A stretch of DNA of 24,805 bases from assembly GCA_030746295.1 (NCBI GenBank), contig JASLMY010000041.1, positions 1-24,805 of the forward strand. The letters run 5' to 3'. Shown piece after piece: positions 1 through 8,817 of the stretch. A program made the translations under genes and the position numbers. How positions within the stretch are numbered: the stretch's first letter is position 1; each line of letters opens with the position of its first letter. The stretch is from Alphaproteobacteria bacterium (lineage in GTDB: Bacteria > Pseudomonadota > Alphaproteobacteria > GCA-2731375). The notes below the pieces were generated by a model. It saw only the letters and a list, made by a program, of their open reading frames with translations, made no database searches and was not told where the DNA came from.

Positions 1-87
1 ATGGTGGCGTTCCTGCTCTCCGACGACGCCGGCTTCATCACCGGCCAGACGATCAGCATCTCCGGCGGCCTGACCATGCACGGGTAG
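1..87 (+). CDS. SDR-family oxidoreductase, 3' end only (partial)
   Basis: The first 28 codons of the window are open and end at TAG. The encoded tail reads VAFLLSDDAGFITGQTI followed by a short SISGG segment. This is the classical C-terminus of short-chain dehydrogenase/reductases of the FabG type, where the S/T-x-x-A-x-F-I-T-G-x-x-x-x-x-D/S-G-G motif follows the last helix of the Rossmann fold. The coenzyme-binding and catalytic Tyr-Lys parts lie outside the window, so the substrate cannot be judged. The ATG at position 1 is an internal Met and not the start. The next genes on this strand are for acyl-CoA oxidation, so a 3-hydroxyacyl or ketoacyl substrate is possible but unproven. Confidence 0.8.
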   Translation: MVAFLLSDDAGFITGQTISISGGLTMHG

Positions 88-117
88 CTCAGAGCCAGAT
101 CGATCGGAACCAACTCT

Positions 118-218
118 ACCCCCCACCCTGGCCCTCCCCCACAAGGGGGGAGGGAAAGTTATTGCGACTCAGTTATTTAGGCCTCCCCCTTGACGGGGGA
201 GGGTTGGGAGGGGGTGGC
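118..218. repeat. GC-rich dispersed palindromic repeat, copy 1
   Basis: Two back-to-back hairpins about 28 bases apart. The first has arms CCCTCCCCC (132-140) and GGGGGAGGG (146-154). The second has CCTCCCCC (182-189) and GGGGGAGG (195-202). The outer flanks, rich in C on the left and G on the right, are also roughly complementary, so the whole ~100 bases is an imperfect palindrome. A close copy in the same orientation lies at 18380-18483. This copy sits between the convergent 3' ends of the SDR gene and the minus-strand methyltransferase gene, where it could serve as a bidirectional terminator. Confidence 0.8.
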
Positions 219-264
219 AGCGGGATCAACGGGTTGGGTACGACCAGCCTTGAAGCGCTGTCGC

Positions 265-735
265 TCAGAACCACCGGCGGACACGCGCCTTGTAGTCCAG
301 GTATTCCCGGCCGAACTTGGCTTCCAGATAGCGCTCCTCGCGGGCGATGACGCCGTAGCGGACGACGGCCAGCGCCGGGGCCAGCCCGGCCAAGACCCAA
401 AGGCTGTCGGCAGCGACGGCGATGGCTGCCTGGCCAATGGCGAGGGCCACATACATCGGGTTGCGCGTGAAACGGTAGAGGCCGTCCGTCACCACCGCGG
501 TCGAAGGCTTGTGCGGCCTGACGTCGGTGCCTGCGCTTCGAAACCGCAGCATCGCCGCGACGGCGATGGCGAGGCCGAGCCCGATCAGAACGCCGCCGAG
601 GGGCCAGCGCAACCAGCCGGGCACGAGCGGTGCCGGCCAGAGCCAGTCCAGGCCGATGCCGGCCAGGATGAAGGCGAGATAGATCAGCGGCGGCGGCGCG
701 ATGACGCCGGCGGTGTCCTTTTCGTCCATCGTCAT
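265..735 (-). CDS. Isoprenylcysteine carboxyl methyltransferase-like membrane protein
   Basis: A 156-residue membrane protein of the ICMT/phospholipid methyltransferase-like superfamily. Hydrophobic segments lie at about 15-33, 45-63, 95-110 and 113-128. The family signature is at 85-97 (LYRFTRNPMYVAL) and the conserved C-terminal block REERYLEAKFGREYLDY at 132-148; together these form the SAM-binding end of ICMT-fold enzymes. Bacterial members often methylate small thiols, lipids or unknown substrates, and the acceptor cannot be inferred here. The start at 735 follows a strong GGAGGAGG on the minus strand. An ATG two codons later (729) has slightly better spacing and is an alternative. The gene stands alone, convergent to the SDR tail and divergent from the acyl-CoA dehydrogenase. 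Confidence 0.8.
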   Translation of the reverse strand: MTMDEKDTAGVIAPPPLIYLAFILAGIGLDWLWPAPLVPGWLRWPLGGVLIGLGLAIAVAAMLRFRSAGTDVRPHKPSTAVVTDGLYRFTRNPMYVALAIGQAAIAVAADSLWVLAGLAPALAVVRYGVIAREERYLEAKFGREYLDYKARVRRWF

Positions 736-907
736 GCCTCCTCCTTCGCCGGCGACGGCTCCGGCGCGCCGTTCATAATCGTCGGCGGATGGGTCGCTGT
801 CCATGCATCCAGGATGGCGCCGGCCGGCCCGTTGGCGCCGCCCCGGTGCCCGTGCTACGAGATGGCGGAACGCCCGGCCCGCCGAGGAGTCGACAGGGAG
901 AGAGAGC

Positions 908-2044
908 ATGGTGGCGCGCACGCTCTACGGCGAGGAGCACGAGATTTTCCGCGAGTCGGTCCGCCGCTTCGTCGAGAAGGAGGTGACGCCCCACCGCGAG
1001 CAGTGGGAGAATGATGGCAAGGTCAGCCGCGAGGCCTGGCTCGCCGCCGGCGAGGCCGGGATCCTGCTCTGCTCGGTGCCCGAGGATTACGGCGGCGGTG
1101 GCGGTGACTTCCTGCATTCCTGCGTCGTCATCGAGGAACTGGCCAAGGCCGGCGCCACCGGGCCCGGCTTTCCTCTGCACAACGAGATCGTCACCCCCTA
1201 CATCTGGCACTACGCCTCGGAGGAGCAGAAGCGCCACTGGCTGCCGAAGATGGCGACGGGCGAGGTCATCACCGCCATCGCCATGACCGAGCCGGTCGCC
1301 GGCAGCGACCTGCAGGGCATCCGCACCACGGCGATCGCCGACGGCAACCACCTGGTGATCAACGGCCAGAAGGTCTTCATCACCAACGGCCAGAACGCCG
1401 ACCTCGTGATCACCGCGACCAAGACCGACCCCGCCGAGGGGGCCAAGGGGGTCTCGCTGATCCTGGTCGAGACGGAGCGCGAGGGCTTCGAGCGCGGCCG
1501 CAACCTGGAGAAGGTCGGCTACAAGGCGCAGGACACCTCCGAGCTCTTCTACAACGACGTCCGCGTGCCCAAGACCAACATGCTGGGCGAGGAAGGCCAA
1601 GGCTTCCGCTACCTGATGGAGCAGCTGCCACAGGAGCGGCTGACCGTCGCCGTCCGCTCAGCGCAAGTGATCGAGCAGGCCCTGGCCGAGACCGTCGCCT
1701 ACACGGCTGAGCGCAAGGCCTTCGGGCGCTCGATCGCCGAGTTCCAGAACACCCGCTTCAAGCTCGCCGAGGTGAAGACCGAGGCCGCCGTCTGCCGCAC
1801 CTTCGTCGACCACTGCATCGCCCTTCACCTGGAGGCCAAGCTCGACACCGAACGCGCCTCGATGGCCAAGATGTACACCACCGACCTCGCCTGCCGGGTT
1901 CTCGACGAATGCCTGCAGCTGCACGGCGGCTACGGCTACATGTGGGAGTTTCCGATCGCCCGCGCCTGGGCCGACGCCCGGGTCAACCGGATCGCCGGCG
2001 GCACCTCGGAGATCATGAAGGAAATCATCGGCCGCTCCCTCTAG
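908..2044 (+). CDS. Acyl-CoA dehydrogenase, long-chain-type
   Basis: A 378-residue FAD-dependent acyl-CoA dehydrogenase, the usual length for the family, catalysing alpha,beta-dehydrogenation of an acyl-CoA and passing electrons to ETF. Visible motifs are AMTEPVAGSDLQG (FAD/substrate loop), ERKAFGRSIAEFQ, and the C-terminal QLHGGYGYMWEFPIARAW block followed by AGGTSEIMKEI. The position that holds the catalytic Glu in medium-chain enzymes (YEGTSQ) is Gly here (AGGTSE). The base is more likely Glu243 in QLPQERL, as in mammalian LCAD and isovaleryl-CoA dehydrogenase. The ATG at 908 was chosen because it follows a purine-rich AGGGAGAGAGAG stretch and begins the conserved N-terminus; the open frame upstream shows no family similarity. 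It ends 2 nt before the synthetase gene, so the two are probably co-transcribed. Chain-length specificity is inferred from resemblance only. Confidence 0.93.
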   Translation: MVARTLYGEEHEIFRESVRRFVEKEVTPHREQWENDGKVSREAWLAAGEAGILLCSVPEDYGGGGGDFLHSCVVIEELAKAGATGPGFPLHNEIVTPYIWHYASEEQKRHWLPKMATGEVITAIAMTEPVAGSDLQGIRTTAIADGNHLVINGQKVFITNGQNADLVITATKTDPAEGAKGVSLILVETEREGFERGRNLEKVGYKAQDTSELFYNDVRVPKTNMLGEEGQGFRYLMEQLPQERLTVAVRSAQVIEQALAETVAYTAERKAFGRSIAEFQNTRFKLAEVKTEAAVCRTFVDHCIALHLEAKLDTERASMAKMYTTDLACRVLDECLQLHGGYGYMWEFPIARAWADARVNRIAGGTSEIMKEIIGRSL

Positions 2045-2046
2045 CC

Positions 2047-3615
2047 ATGACCGAGACCCCCGACATCCGGGTGGTGGCCGATATCACCCGCCACCACGCC
2101 GCCCGCCGCCCCGACAAGATCGCCCTCCACTTCCAGGGGCGGGAGACGACCTATGGCGAACTGGAGGTGCGGGCCAACCGGGTCGCCAATGCTCTGATCG
2201 CCGCCGGCCTCCGTCCGGGCGACCGGGTGGCGCTGATGGCAAAGAACCAGGACCGCTTCTTCGACCTCTTTTTCGGTGCCGCCAAGGCGGGCGCGGTGCT
2301 GGTGCCGATCAACTTTCGCCTGGCGCCGCCCGAGGTCGCCTACATCGTCAACGACGCTACCGCCCGCCTCTTGGTCGTCGGCACCGATTACCACGACCTC
2401 GTCGCCGGCATCCGGGACGAGCTGTCGAGCGTGGAGACGGTGCTGGCCTTCGACGGCGGGCACGACACCTGGCCGGCCTACGACAATTGGCGCGACGCAG
2501 CCTGCGGCGATGACCCAAGTGTGCCGATCGGCTTGGACGATGTCGCCATGCAGCTCTACACCAGCGGCACCACCGGCCACCCCAAGGGGGCCCAGCTCAG
2601 CCACCGGAACCTGATGACCATCCTCGCCGTCGCACCGAGCCTCTGGCACGACTGGAACCCGACCGACGTCGTCAACGTCGCCTCGCCGCTCTTCCACGTC
2701 GCCGGCTGCGAATGGGCCATCCTCGGCCTCTACGTCGGGGCCAAGAACGTGGTCATGGCCGAGGTCGACCCGGCCGAGATCCTGGCCTCGATCCGCGAGC
2801 ACGGCGTCACCCGGGCGCTCTTCGTGCCGGCGATCATCCTCTTCCTGCTGCAGCACCCCGACTGCGCCCGGACCGACTTCTCGACCCTGAAGGAGATCTA
2901 TTACGGCGCTTCGCCCATTCCCCTGCCGGTGCTGGAAGAAGCGCTCCACGTCTTCGGCTGCGGCTTCATCCACCTTTACGGCCTGACCGAGACCACCGGC
3001 GCCGTCACCTGGATGGGGCCGGAGGACCACGACCCATCGCTCGGCGAGCGGCTGAAGTCCTGCGGCAAGGCGCTGCCGACCTGCGAGATCCGGGTCGTCG
3101 ACGAGGACGGTCGCGACTGCCCGCCGGGCACGGTCGGCGAGATCGTCTGCAAGTCGGCCCAGAACATGGTCGGCTACTGGAACCAGCCGGAGGAGAACGC
3201 CCGAACCCTGCGTGGCGACTGGTTCCACACCGGCGATGCCGGCTATTTCGACGCCGACGGCTACCTCTACATCTACGACCGGGTCAAGGACATGATCGTC
3301 TCAGGCGCCGAGAACGTCTATCCGGCCGAGGTCGAGAGCGCACTGATGGCGCACCCCGACATCCAGGACGTCGCCGTCATCGGCGTGCCCGACGACAAAT
3401 GGGGCGAGGCGGTGAAAGCCGTGGTGGTGACGCGGCCCGGCATCGAGATCGCAGCCGACGAGGTCGTCGCCTTCGCGCGGCAGCGGATCGCCGGCTACAA
3501 GGTGCCGAAGTCGGTCGACTTCGCCGCCGAGCTGCCCCGCAACCCGTCGGGCAAGATCCTGAAGCGCGAGCTCCGCCGCCCCTATTGGGAAGGCCAGGAG
3601 CGCCAGGTGCATTGA
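2047..3615 (+). CDS. AMP-dependent acyl-CoA synthetase (fatty-acyl-CoA ligase)
   Basis: A 522-residue ANL-superfamily adenylating enzyme that activates a carboxylic acid to acyl-AMP and then acyl-CoA. The ATP-binding P-loop YTSGTTGHPKG is at 171-181 and the A5 motif YGLTETTG at 311-318. The hinge/ATP region with WFHTGDAGYFDADGYLYI and DRVKDMIVSGAENVYPAEVE follows. The catalytic lysine is Lys503 in NPSGKILKREL near the C-terminus. The length and motif order match FadD/medium-chain type ligases. The start at 2047 lies 2 nt after the stop of the acyl-CoA dehydrogenase, which suggests translational coupling and a shared pathway in which the ligase makes the CoA ester that the dehydrogenase oxidises. 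The acid (long-chain, aryl or other) cannot be told from the sequence by eye. Confidence 0.93.
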   Translation: MTETPDIRVVADITRHHAARRPDKIALHFQGRETTYGELEVRANRVANALIAAGLRPGDRVALMAKNQDRFFDLFFGAAKAGAVLVPINFRLAPPEVAYIVNDATARLLVVGTDYHDLVAGIRDELSSVETVLAFDGGHDTWPAYDNWRDAACGDDPSVPIGLDDVAMQLYTSGTTGHPKGAQLSHRNLMTILAVAPSLWHDWNPTDVVNVASPLFHVAGCEWAILGLYVGAKNVVMAEVDPAEILASIREHGVTRALFVPAIILFLLQHPDCARTDFSTLKEIYYGASPIPLPVLEEALHVFGCGFIHLYGLTETTGAVTWMGPEDHDPSLGERLKSCGKALPTCEIRVVDEDGRDCPPGTVGEIVCKSAQNMVGYWNQPEENARTLRGDWFHTGDAGYFDADGYLYIYDRVKDMIVSGAENVYPAEVESALMAHPDIQDVAVIGVPDDKWGEAVKAVVVTRPGIEIAADEVVAFARQRIAGYKVPKSVDFAAELPRNPSGKILKRELRRPYWEGQERQVH

Positions 3616-3644
3616 GGGCGCGTCAAGGCCTCGCAGTGGATGCT

Positions 3645-4856
3645 CTACATTGACCGACCATCCACCACCGCATCGGCGCCGACGAACTTGCGGATCCGCT
3701 CGAGCTCGGCATCGAGCTTCTGGCGGCGCCCCTTGCCGAGCTTGACGCCGGGCTCCAGCCAGAAACCCGTGAGAGAGAGCGCGCCCGTCCCCTGGCGGTC
3801 GTGCTTCATGTCGAGACGGCCGATGAAGCGGTCGCCCTCGAGCAGGGGAAAGACGTAGTAGCCGTACTGGCGCTTGGCCGCCGGCACGAAGACCTCGATG
3901 CGGTAGCGGAAGTCGAAGTACCGGTCCAGGCGGGCGCGGTCGCGGATCAGCGGATCGAAGGGGTTGAGCGTCCGGACCCGGCCAGGCGGCTCGGGCAGGT
4001 CGTCGAGATGGTCCAGGAGGCCGATCGGCGCCAGGGCGGGGCGCGGCTTGGTGCCGTTCGCCGGCATCACCTCAACCGGCAGGATGGTCCGGCCCAGCTG
4101 GCGTTGGCACCAGGCTTTGGCCTCGTCGGTGGAAAGCGTGCCCCAGAAGCCGGCGAGCTCGGCCGGCGTGGCGAAGCAAAGCCGCTCCAGGGCACTGCGG
4201 CATTTCCAGTCGATGCAGGCCTCGGGCGCCGGCCGCTCCGCCAGATGCGCTTGCGCGATGACCCGCTCGGCCAGGTCGTAGACCTTCTGAAACCCCTCGC
4301 GCCGGGCCACGGCGAGCGCGCCCGTCCGCCACAGGAACTCCAAGGCAGTCTTCTCGGGATGCCAATCCCACCAGCCGCCGTTTCCCTTGCGCTGCTCGGT
4401 GCCGAAGTCCCGTGCCATCAGCGGCCCCTCGGCCTCGATCCGCGCCAGCACTTCGGCGAGGTAGGTCTCGAAGCCCCGGCGACGCCACTTACGCCAGCGC
4501 TCCGCCAGCCGTGTCCGCTCGCGCGCGAAGCGGTGGTGCCAGAAAGGGTAATAGCGGCTCGGAATCACCGCCGCGTCGTGGGTCCAATTCTCGAAGAGCG
4601 CCGCCTCGGCCTCCAACAGCCTCGTCAACTGCCCTTGGCGGTAGGTCTGGTTGCGGGAGAAGAGGATGTGGTGGTGCGCCCGCTCGACGGTATTGATGCT
4701 GTCGACCTGGACGAAGCCCATCCGCTCGATCAGGTCTAGCAGCCGGCCGTTATCGAGGCGTCGTTTGGGGCCGTCCGACAACCCTGACGCGGCGAGGAGC
4801 AGGCGGCGCGCCTGGGCGTTGGAAATCACGGGCGGCTTGGCGGTCGAGACTGTCAT
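3645..4856 (-). CDS. ycaQ: YcaQ/AlkX-like DNA glycosylase (winged-helix, HTH_42 family)
   Basis: A 403-residue protein, close to the ~410 residues of E. coli YcaQ, matching the winged-helix 'crosslink repair DNA glycosylase YcaQ' family. These enzymes remove alkylated or crosslinked bases through tandem winged helices. The catalytic strand reads FVQVDSINTVERAHHHILF, with the QxD motif at Gln50-Val51-Asp52. QxD is the arrangement of the YcaQ/AlkX branch; antibiotic self-resistance AlkZ enzymes carry QxQ. Other typical blocks are ENWTHDAAVIP and, near the C-terminus, FDPLIRDRARLDRYFDF and KRQYGYYVFPLLEGDRFIG. The start codon overlaps the glnE stop by 4 bases (ATGA), making it the last gene of the six-gene operon. 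It converges on the acyl-CoA synthetase gene with about 30 bases between the stops. Confidence 0.88.
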   Translation of the reverse strand: MTVSTAKPPVISNAQARRLLLAASGLSDGPKRRLDNGRLLDLIERMGFVQVDSINTVERAHHHILFSRNQTYRQGQLTRLLEAEAALFENWTHDAAVIPSRYYPFWHHRFARERTRLAERWRKWRRRGFETYLAEVLARIEAEGPLMARDFGTEQRKGNGGWWDWHPEKTALEFLWRTGALAVARREGFQKVYDLAERVIAQAHLAERPAPEACIDWKCRSALERLCFATPAELAGFWGTLSTDEAKAWCQRQLGRTILPVEVMPANGTKPRPALAPIGLLDHLDDLPEPPGRVRTLNPFDPLIRDRARLDRYFDFRYRIEVFVPAAKRQYGYYVFPLLEGDRFIGRLDMKHDRQGTGALSLTGFWLEPGVKLGKGRRQKLDAELERIRKFVGADAVVDGRSM

Positions 4857-7798
4857 CTGCCTTCCGCGACCCGCTCGACGATGGCCTGGAAGTCGGCCAG
4901 GACCTCGGCCTCGGTCTCGATCAGCAGCGCTTCCAACATGCCGTAGCTGGCGACCTCGCCGGCCCGCGCCAGCGCTCGGCGCAGGCCCTCGGGCGCCGCC
5001 TCGGGATCGAAGGAATCGCCGGTGACGGCGAGGCGTAGCAGACCGGTCAGCCGGTGCACCAGGCTCCAGGCGCGGCGCAGCCGGCCGGCCACTTCGGGCT
5101 CCAGGACGCCGGCCTCGGCCATCGCCTGGTAGGCCTCGCCGGTGTTTCGGCGAAGAACCGCCGGGTGCTCGGCGGCGTGCACGAGCTGCAGGAATTGACA
5201 GATGAACTCGATGTCGACCAGGCCGCCGCGAACCTGCTTCAGCTGCCAGGGGTCCTCGGTGCCCTTCTCGCGCCCCAGCCGCTCGCGCATCTCGACGACG
5301 GCGCGGGCGACGACACGGGCGTCGCGTGGCTGGCGGAGGATGGCGTCGATGGCCCCGGCGACACGGCTAGCCAGGGCATCCGGGCCAGCGACGACCCGCG
5401 CCCGGGTCAGCGCCATGTGCTCCCAGGTCCAGGCGTCTTGCTGCTGGTAGGCGAGGAAACCCTCGAAGCGGGTCGCCACCGGGCCGGCGTTGCCCGATGG
5501 ACGCAACCGCATGTCGACCTCGTAGAGCTTGCCCTCCGAGGTCTGCACGGTGAGTGCGTTCAGGAATCGCTGGCTGAGACGGCCGAAATAGTGCGCCGGC
5601 GCCAAGGGCCGCTCGCCGTCCGAAGCCTCGACACTTGCGCCGTGGTCGTAAATGAAGAGGAGGTCGAGGTCCGATTCCGCGCTCATCTCGCGGCTGCCGA
5701 GCTTACCCATGCCGACAACCACCATCTCGGCCCCGGCGACCCAGCCGTGGCGCTCGGCGAAGGCGGCTTCGGTCACGGGCTGCAGGGCCTCGATCGTGGT
5801 GTCGGCGAGGTCGGCATAGGCCGGGCCGGCACTGACCCCGTCGGCCGCGTCGGAGAGGATCTGCACCCCGATCTGGAACTTCCGCTCCTTGACGAAGCGG
5901 CGGGTCGCGTCCAGCACGTCCTCCATGCCGCGGGCCACGACGAAGCCGCCCCGGAGGTTCCGCACCAACTCCGCCCGCGGCGGCAAGGGAAGGTAGAAGT
6001 CGGCCTCGAGGACGGCGTCGAGGACCGAGGCGTTCTGGCTCAGGTAATTGGCGAGGCGCGGTGCGCTGCCCATGATCCCGGCCAAGAGGTCGAGCAAGGC
6101 TGGCTGCGCGGTCAGCATGCTGAAGAGCTGGACGCCCGCCGGCAAGCCCGCCAGGAAGCGGTCGAAGCGGCCGAGCGTCGCGTCCGGGCTGGCGGTCTCG
6201 GCCAGGGCCTTCAGAAGTGCGGGCATCAGGTCGGTCAAGAGCTCTCGGGCCCGGGCGCTGCGCATGGCGCGGTAGCGGCCGTGATGCCAGCCGCGGATCG
6301 TGCTGGAGACGCCGGCCGCCTGCTGATAGCCGAGGCCGGCGAGCGTCGCCAGGGTGTCGGGGTCGTCCTCGGTGCCGGTGAAGACCAGGTTGCCGCCCTC
6401 CGAGAGCGCCGGCGCCGCCTCGAAGAGGACGGCGTAGTGACGCTCGACCGCGGCCAGATGGCCGAGCAGGGTCTCGCGAAAGCCAGCGGTCTCGCCATAG
6501 CCGAGAAAGCGCGCCACATGGTCGATGCCCTCAGCCATCTTGGGCAGGGTCTGGGTCTGCTCGTCGGCGATCATCTGCAGGCGGTGCTCGAGGCCGCGGT
6601 GAAAGCGGTAAGCCGTCATCATCTCCGCCGCCGCCTCGGGCGTGATCCAGCCGACCGCCTCCAATGCCGTCATGGCGCCGGCGGTGGTCCGGTCCCTCAG
6701 GCTCACGTCGCGGCCGCCGGCGATCAACTGTTGGGTCTGGACGAAGAACTCGATGTCGCGGATGCCGCCCCGGCCGAGCTTGACGTTGTGGCCCTCGACG
6801 GCGATCCGGCCATGGCCCCGGTGGCCGTGGATCTGCCGCTTTATCGAATGCACGTCCTGGATCGCCGCGAAATCGAGGTTGCGGCGCCAGATAAAGGGCT
6901 CCAGGCGGGCGAGGAACCCCTCGCCGGCGGCGATGTCGCCGGCCGCGGCCCGGGCCTTGATCATCGCCGCCCGCTCCCAGTTCTGGCCCAGGCTCTCGTA
7001 ATACTGCTCGGCCGCCAGCATCGAGATCGCCGCCGGCGTCGCCGCCGGGTCGGGCCGCAAGCGCAAATCCGTGCGCAGCACATAGCCATCCCGCGTCGCC
7101 TCTTGCAGATACCGCACCAGGCCCTTGGCCAGGCGGATGAAGCAGGCCTGCGCCGTCTCCGCCCCCTGGTAGGGCACGACGTCCTGGTCGAAGAGGATGA
7201 TGATGTCGATATCGCTGGAGTAGTTGAGCTCCAAGGCGCCGTACTTCCCCATGGCGATGATGGCGAGGCCGGAGCCGCGCTCCGGCCGCTCAGGATCGGT
7301 GAGCGCCAGGTCACCCTTGTCGCCGGCCTCGGCGATGAGCCGCCGGACCGCCGCCTCGACCGCGGCGTCGGCGAAACGGCTGAGCGCCAAGGTGACGTCG
7401 GCGACCGACCAGAGGCCGGCGATGTCGGCCAGCGCCACGGCGAGTGCCACCCGCCGCTTGGCCCGGCGCAGCGCCGCCATCGTGTCCTCGCCCGCGACCC
7501 AAGCGGCCTCGGTCTCGGCGATCAGAGCATCGAAGCCCGGGTCCGGTGCCCGGCCCAGAAGTGCCGGCAGGAACGCCGCCTCCCTGAGCAACGTCCGCGA
7601 CAGGTAGGGGCTGTTGCCGAAGACGGCGCCCAACAGGGCCGAGCCCGCGGCATCGCCCCGAAGCGTCTCGGCGAGGTCGCCGACCGCCGCGTCGTTCGCC
7701 CCTGCCGCCTCCAGGTCTTGCCAGCCGCGCGCCACCCGCTCGGGATCAAAGGGCGGCGGCAGCCGCTCGACACCCTCCAGAAAGGCGAGGCCTCTCAT
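4853..7798 (-). CDS. glnE: Bifunctional glutamine synthetase adenylyltransferase/adenylyl-removing enzyme
   Basis: A 981-residue GlnE, slightly longer than the 946 residues of E. coli GlnE, with both nucleotidyltransferase-like domains. The N-terminal adenylyl-removing half has IAMGKYGALELNYSSDIDI (about 181-199) with metal-binding Asp196 and Asp198. The C-terminal adenylyltransferase half has GMGKLGSREMSAESDLDLL with Asp710 and Asp712. GlnE adds and removes AMP on a tyrosine of glutamine synthetase in response to PII (GlnB) and glutamine, so it tunes cytoplasmic ammonia assimilation. The gene overlaps both neighbours by 4 bases. Its position inside an operon with gluconate genes and a DNA glycosylase is not the usual pairing. 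Both catalytic motifs look intact. Confidence 0.97.
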   Translation of the reverse strand: MRGLAFLEGVERLPPPFDPERVARGWQDLEAAGANDAAVGDLAETLRGDAAGSALLGAVFGNSPYLSRTLLREAAFLPALLGRAPDPGFDALIAETEAAWVAGEDTMAALRRAKRRVALAVALADIAGLWSVADVTLALSRFADAAVEAAVRRLIAEAGDKGDLALTDPERPERGSGLAIIAMGKYGALELNYSSDIDIIILFDQDVVPYQGAETAQACFIRLAKGLVRYLQEATRDGYVLRTDLRLRPDPAATPAAISMLAAEQYYESLGQNWERAAMIKARAAAGDIAAGEGFLARLEPFIWRRNLDFAAIQDVHSIKRQIHGHRGHGRIAVEGHNVKLGRGGIRDIEFFVQTQQLIAGGRDVSLRDRTTAGAMTALEAVGWITPEAAAEMMTAYRFHRGLEHRLQMIADEQTQTLPKMAEGIDHVARFLGYGETAGFRETLLGHLAAVERHYAVLFEAAPALSEGGNLVFTGTEDDPDTLATLAGLGYQQAAGVSSTIRGWHHGRYRAMRSARARELLTDLMPALLKALAETASPDATLGRFDRFLAGLPAGVQLFSMLTAQPALLDLLAGIMGSAPRLANYLSQNASVLDAVLEADFYLPLPPRAELVRNLRGGFVVARGMEDVLDATRRFVKERKFQIGVQILSDAADGVSAGPAYADLADTTIEALQPVTEAAFAERHGWVAGAEMVVVGMGKLGSREMSAESDLDLLFIYDHGASVEASDGERPLAPAHYFGRLSQRFLNALTVQTSEGKLYEVDMRLRPSGNAGPVATRFEGFLAYQQQDAWTWEHMALTRARVVAGPDALASRVAGAIDAILRQPRDARVVARAVVEMRERLGREKGTEDPWQLKQVRGGLVDIEFICQFLQLVHAAEHPAVLRRNTGEAYQAMAEAGVLEPEVAGRLRRAWSLVHRLTGLLRLAVTGDSFDPEAAPEGLRRALARAGEVASYGMLEALLIETEAEVLADFQAIVERVAEGR

Positions 7799-8808
7799 TC
7801 CTTCGCTTCCGTCGCCGGCGGCGCTTGTGGCAGGTCGAAGTCGACGACCATCGGCGCGTGGAAGGAATCCGGCGAGCGCTCGATGCCGTGATAGCCGACG
7901 AGCTCGTCCTCCAGCGCCTCGTTGTGGATCTCGGCACCCCGGTAGTGCGCCATCAGCGAGCGCGAGACCAAAACGTGGTCCAGCATCTGCGGCGCGCCGT
8001 GGTGCATCACGGAATAGCGCTGCGAGGTGGGCAGCGAGCGCTCCAACGCCACCAGCGCGCGGCCCGCGAGCTCGCCACTACCGGTGTCGTCCTCGGCGGC
8101 GGAGATGATCCTGACCGGGACCTCGTGCGCCTCGGCGTTGAAGTCGCCCAGGACCGCGACTAGGGCTCGGGGCTCGGCGTCGAAAAGTTGGTCGATCAGG
8201 AACCGCGCCTCCAGCGCCTGACCGGTGCGCTTCAGGCCGGCGAGGAAGAAGCCCTCGGCCCAGGCAGCGGCCGACTTCCAGGCGAAGGGGCCGGCCTTGG
8301 CGCCCGGAATCGCGACCGCGAGCGGTGCTTTCAGGTGCAGGTTGACGAGGTGCAAATCGACCCCGCCCCCGAGGCCGATCCGGGCATAGAGAACCGGCCG
8401 GTCCCAGGTGACGGCGGCCGCCGCGTCGGCCGCCGGCTCGGCCGTCACCGGGCGGTAGTCGGGCGGCGCCACCAGGTCGTGGTGCAGCTGGCGCGATTCC
8501 GCAATCTCCCAGCGCGAGACGATGACCAGGTTGTGCACGTCCATCGGGCCGTCGCCGCCGGGCCGGGTCGTCGAGACTCGGGGCCAGCGGGCATAGGGCG
8601 TCTCGGCCAGCAGCGCATCGAGCGCCGCCAGCTCGCGCGCCGCGCCCTTGCGCCGCCGCTCGGCGTTGACCTCCTGCAGGCAGAGGACGTCGGCCCTGAG
8701 ACGCTGCAGCATCGGCCGCAAGGCCTCGATCCGGGCCGCCAGGCTCGGCCCCTCCGGGCCCTCGTGGCCGAGGCTCTCCAGGTTGAAGGTAGCGAGGCGC
8801 AGCGACAT
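7795..8808 (-). CDS. Endonuclease/exonuclease/phosphatase (EEP) family protein
   Basis: A 337-residue protein of the EEP fold (DNase I-like metal-dependent phosphodiesterases and phosphatases). Motifs in order: TFNLES at 7-12 with metal-side Asn9, CLQEVN at 43-48 with metal ligand Glu46, VNLHLKAP near 155-162, GDFNAEAHEVP at 221-231 with Asp222/Asn224, LDHVL at 276-280, and SFHAPMVVDF with general-base His317. All the key catalytic residues seem present. The fold covers nucleases, sphingomyelinases and lipid or inositol phosphatases, so the substrate is unknown. No signal peptide is evident, so it is probably cytoplasmic. Its stop overlaps the glnE start by 4 bases and its start lies 9 nt after the gntK stop. 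Confidence 0.85.
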   Translation of the reverse strand: MSLRLATFNLESLGHEGPEGPSLAARIEALRPMLQRLRADVLCLQEVNAERRRKGAARELAALDALLAETPYARWPRVSTTRPGGDGPMDVHNLVIVSRWEIAESRQLHHDLVAPPDYRPVTAEPAADAAAAVTWDRPVLYARIGLGGGVDLHLVNLHLKAPLAVAIPGAKAGPFAWKSAAAWAEGFFLAGLKRTGQALEARFLIDQLFDAEPRALVAVLGDFNAEAHEVPVRIISAAEDDTGSGELAGRALVALERSLPTSQRYSVMHHGAPQMLDHVLVSRSLMAHYRGAEIHNEALEDELVGYHGIERSPDSFHAPMVVDFDLPQAPPATEAKE

Positions 8809-8817
8809 GGCGGCAGT

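Noticed and set aside
773..1600. A minus-strand frame opposite the acyl-CoA dehydrogenase
   Set aside because: It lies entirely over conserved dehydrogenase coding sequence and has no recognisable protein family.
2041..3228. A 395-codon minus-strand frame opposite the acyl-CoA synthetase
   Set aside because: Antisense shadow of a gene with clear adenylation motifs; no ribosome binding site or domain of its own.
5054..7891. A 945-codon open frame on the plus strand antisense to glnE
   Set aside because: It mirrors glnE codon structure, has a composition of Gln/Arg/Asp/Gly typical of GC-rich antisense frames, and no recognisable domain. glnE on the minus strand has full catalytic motifs.
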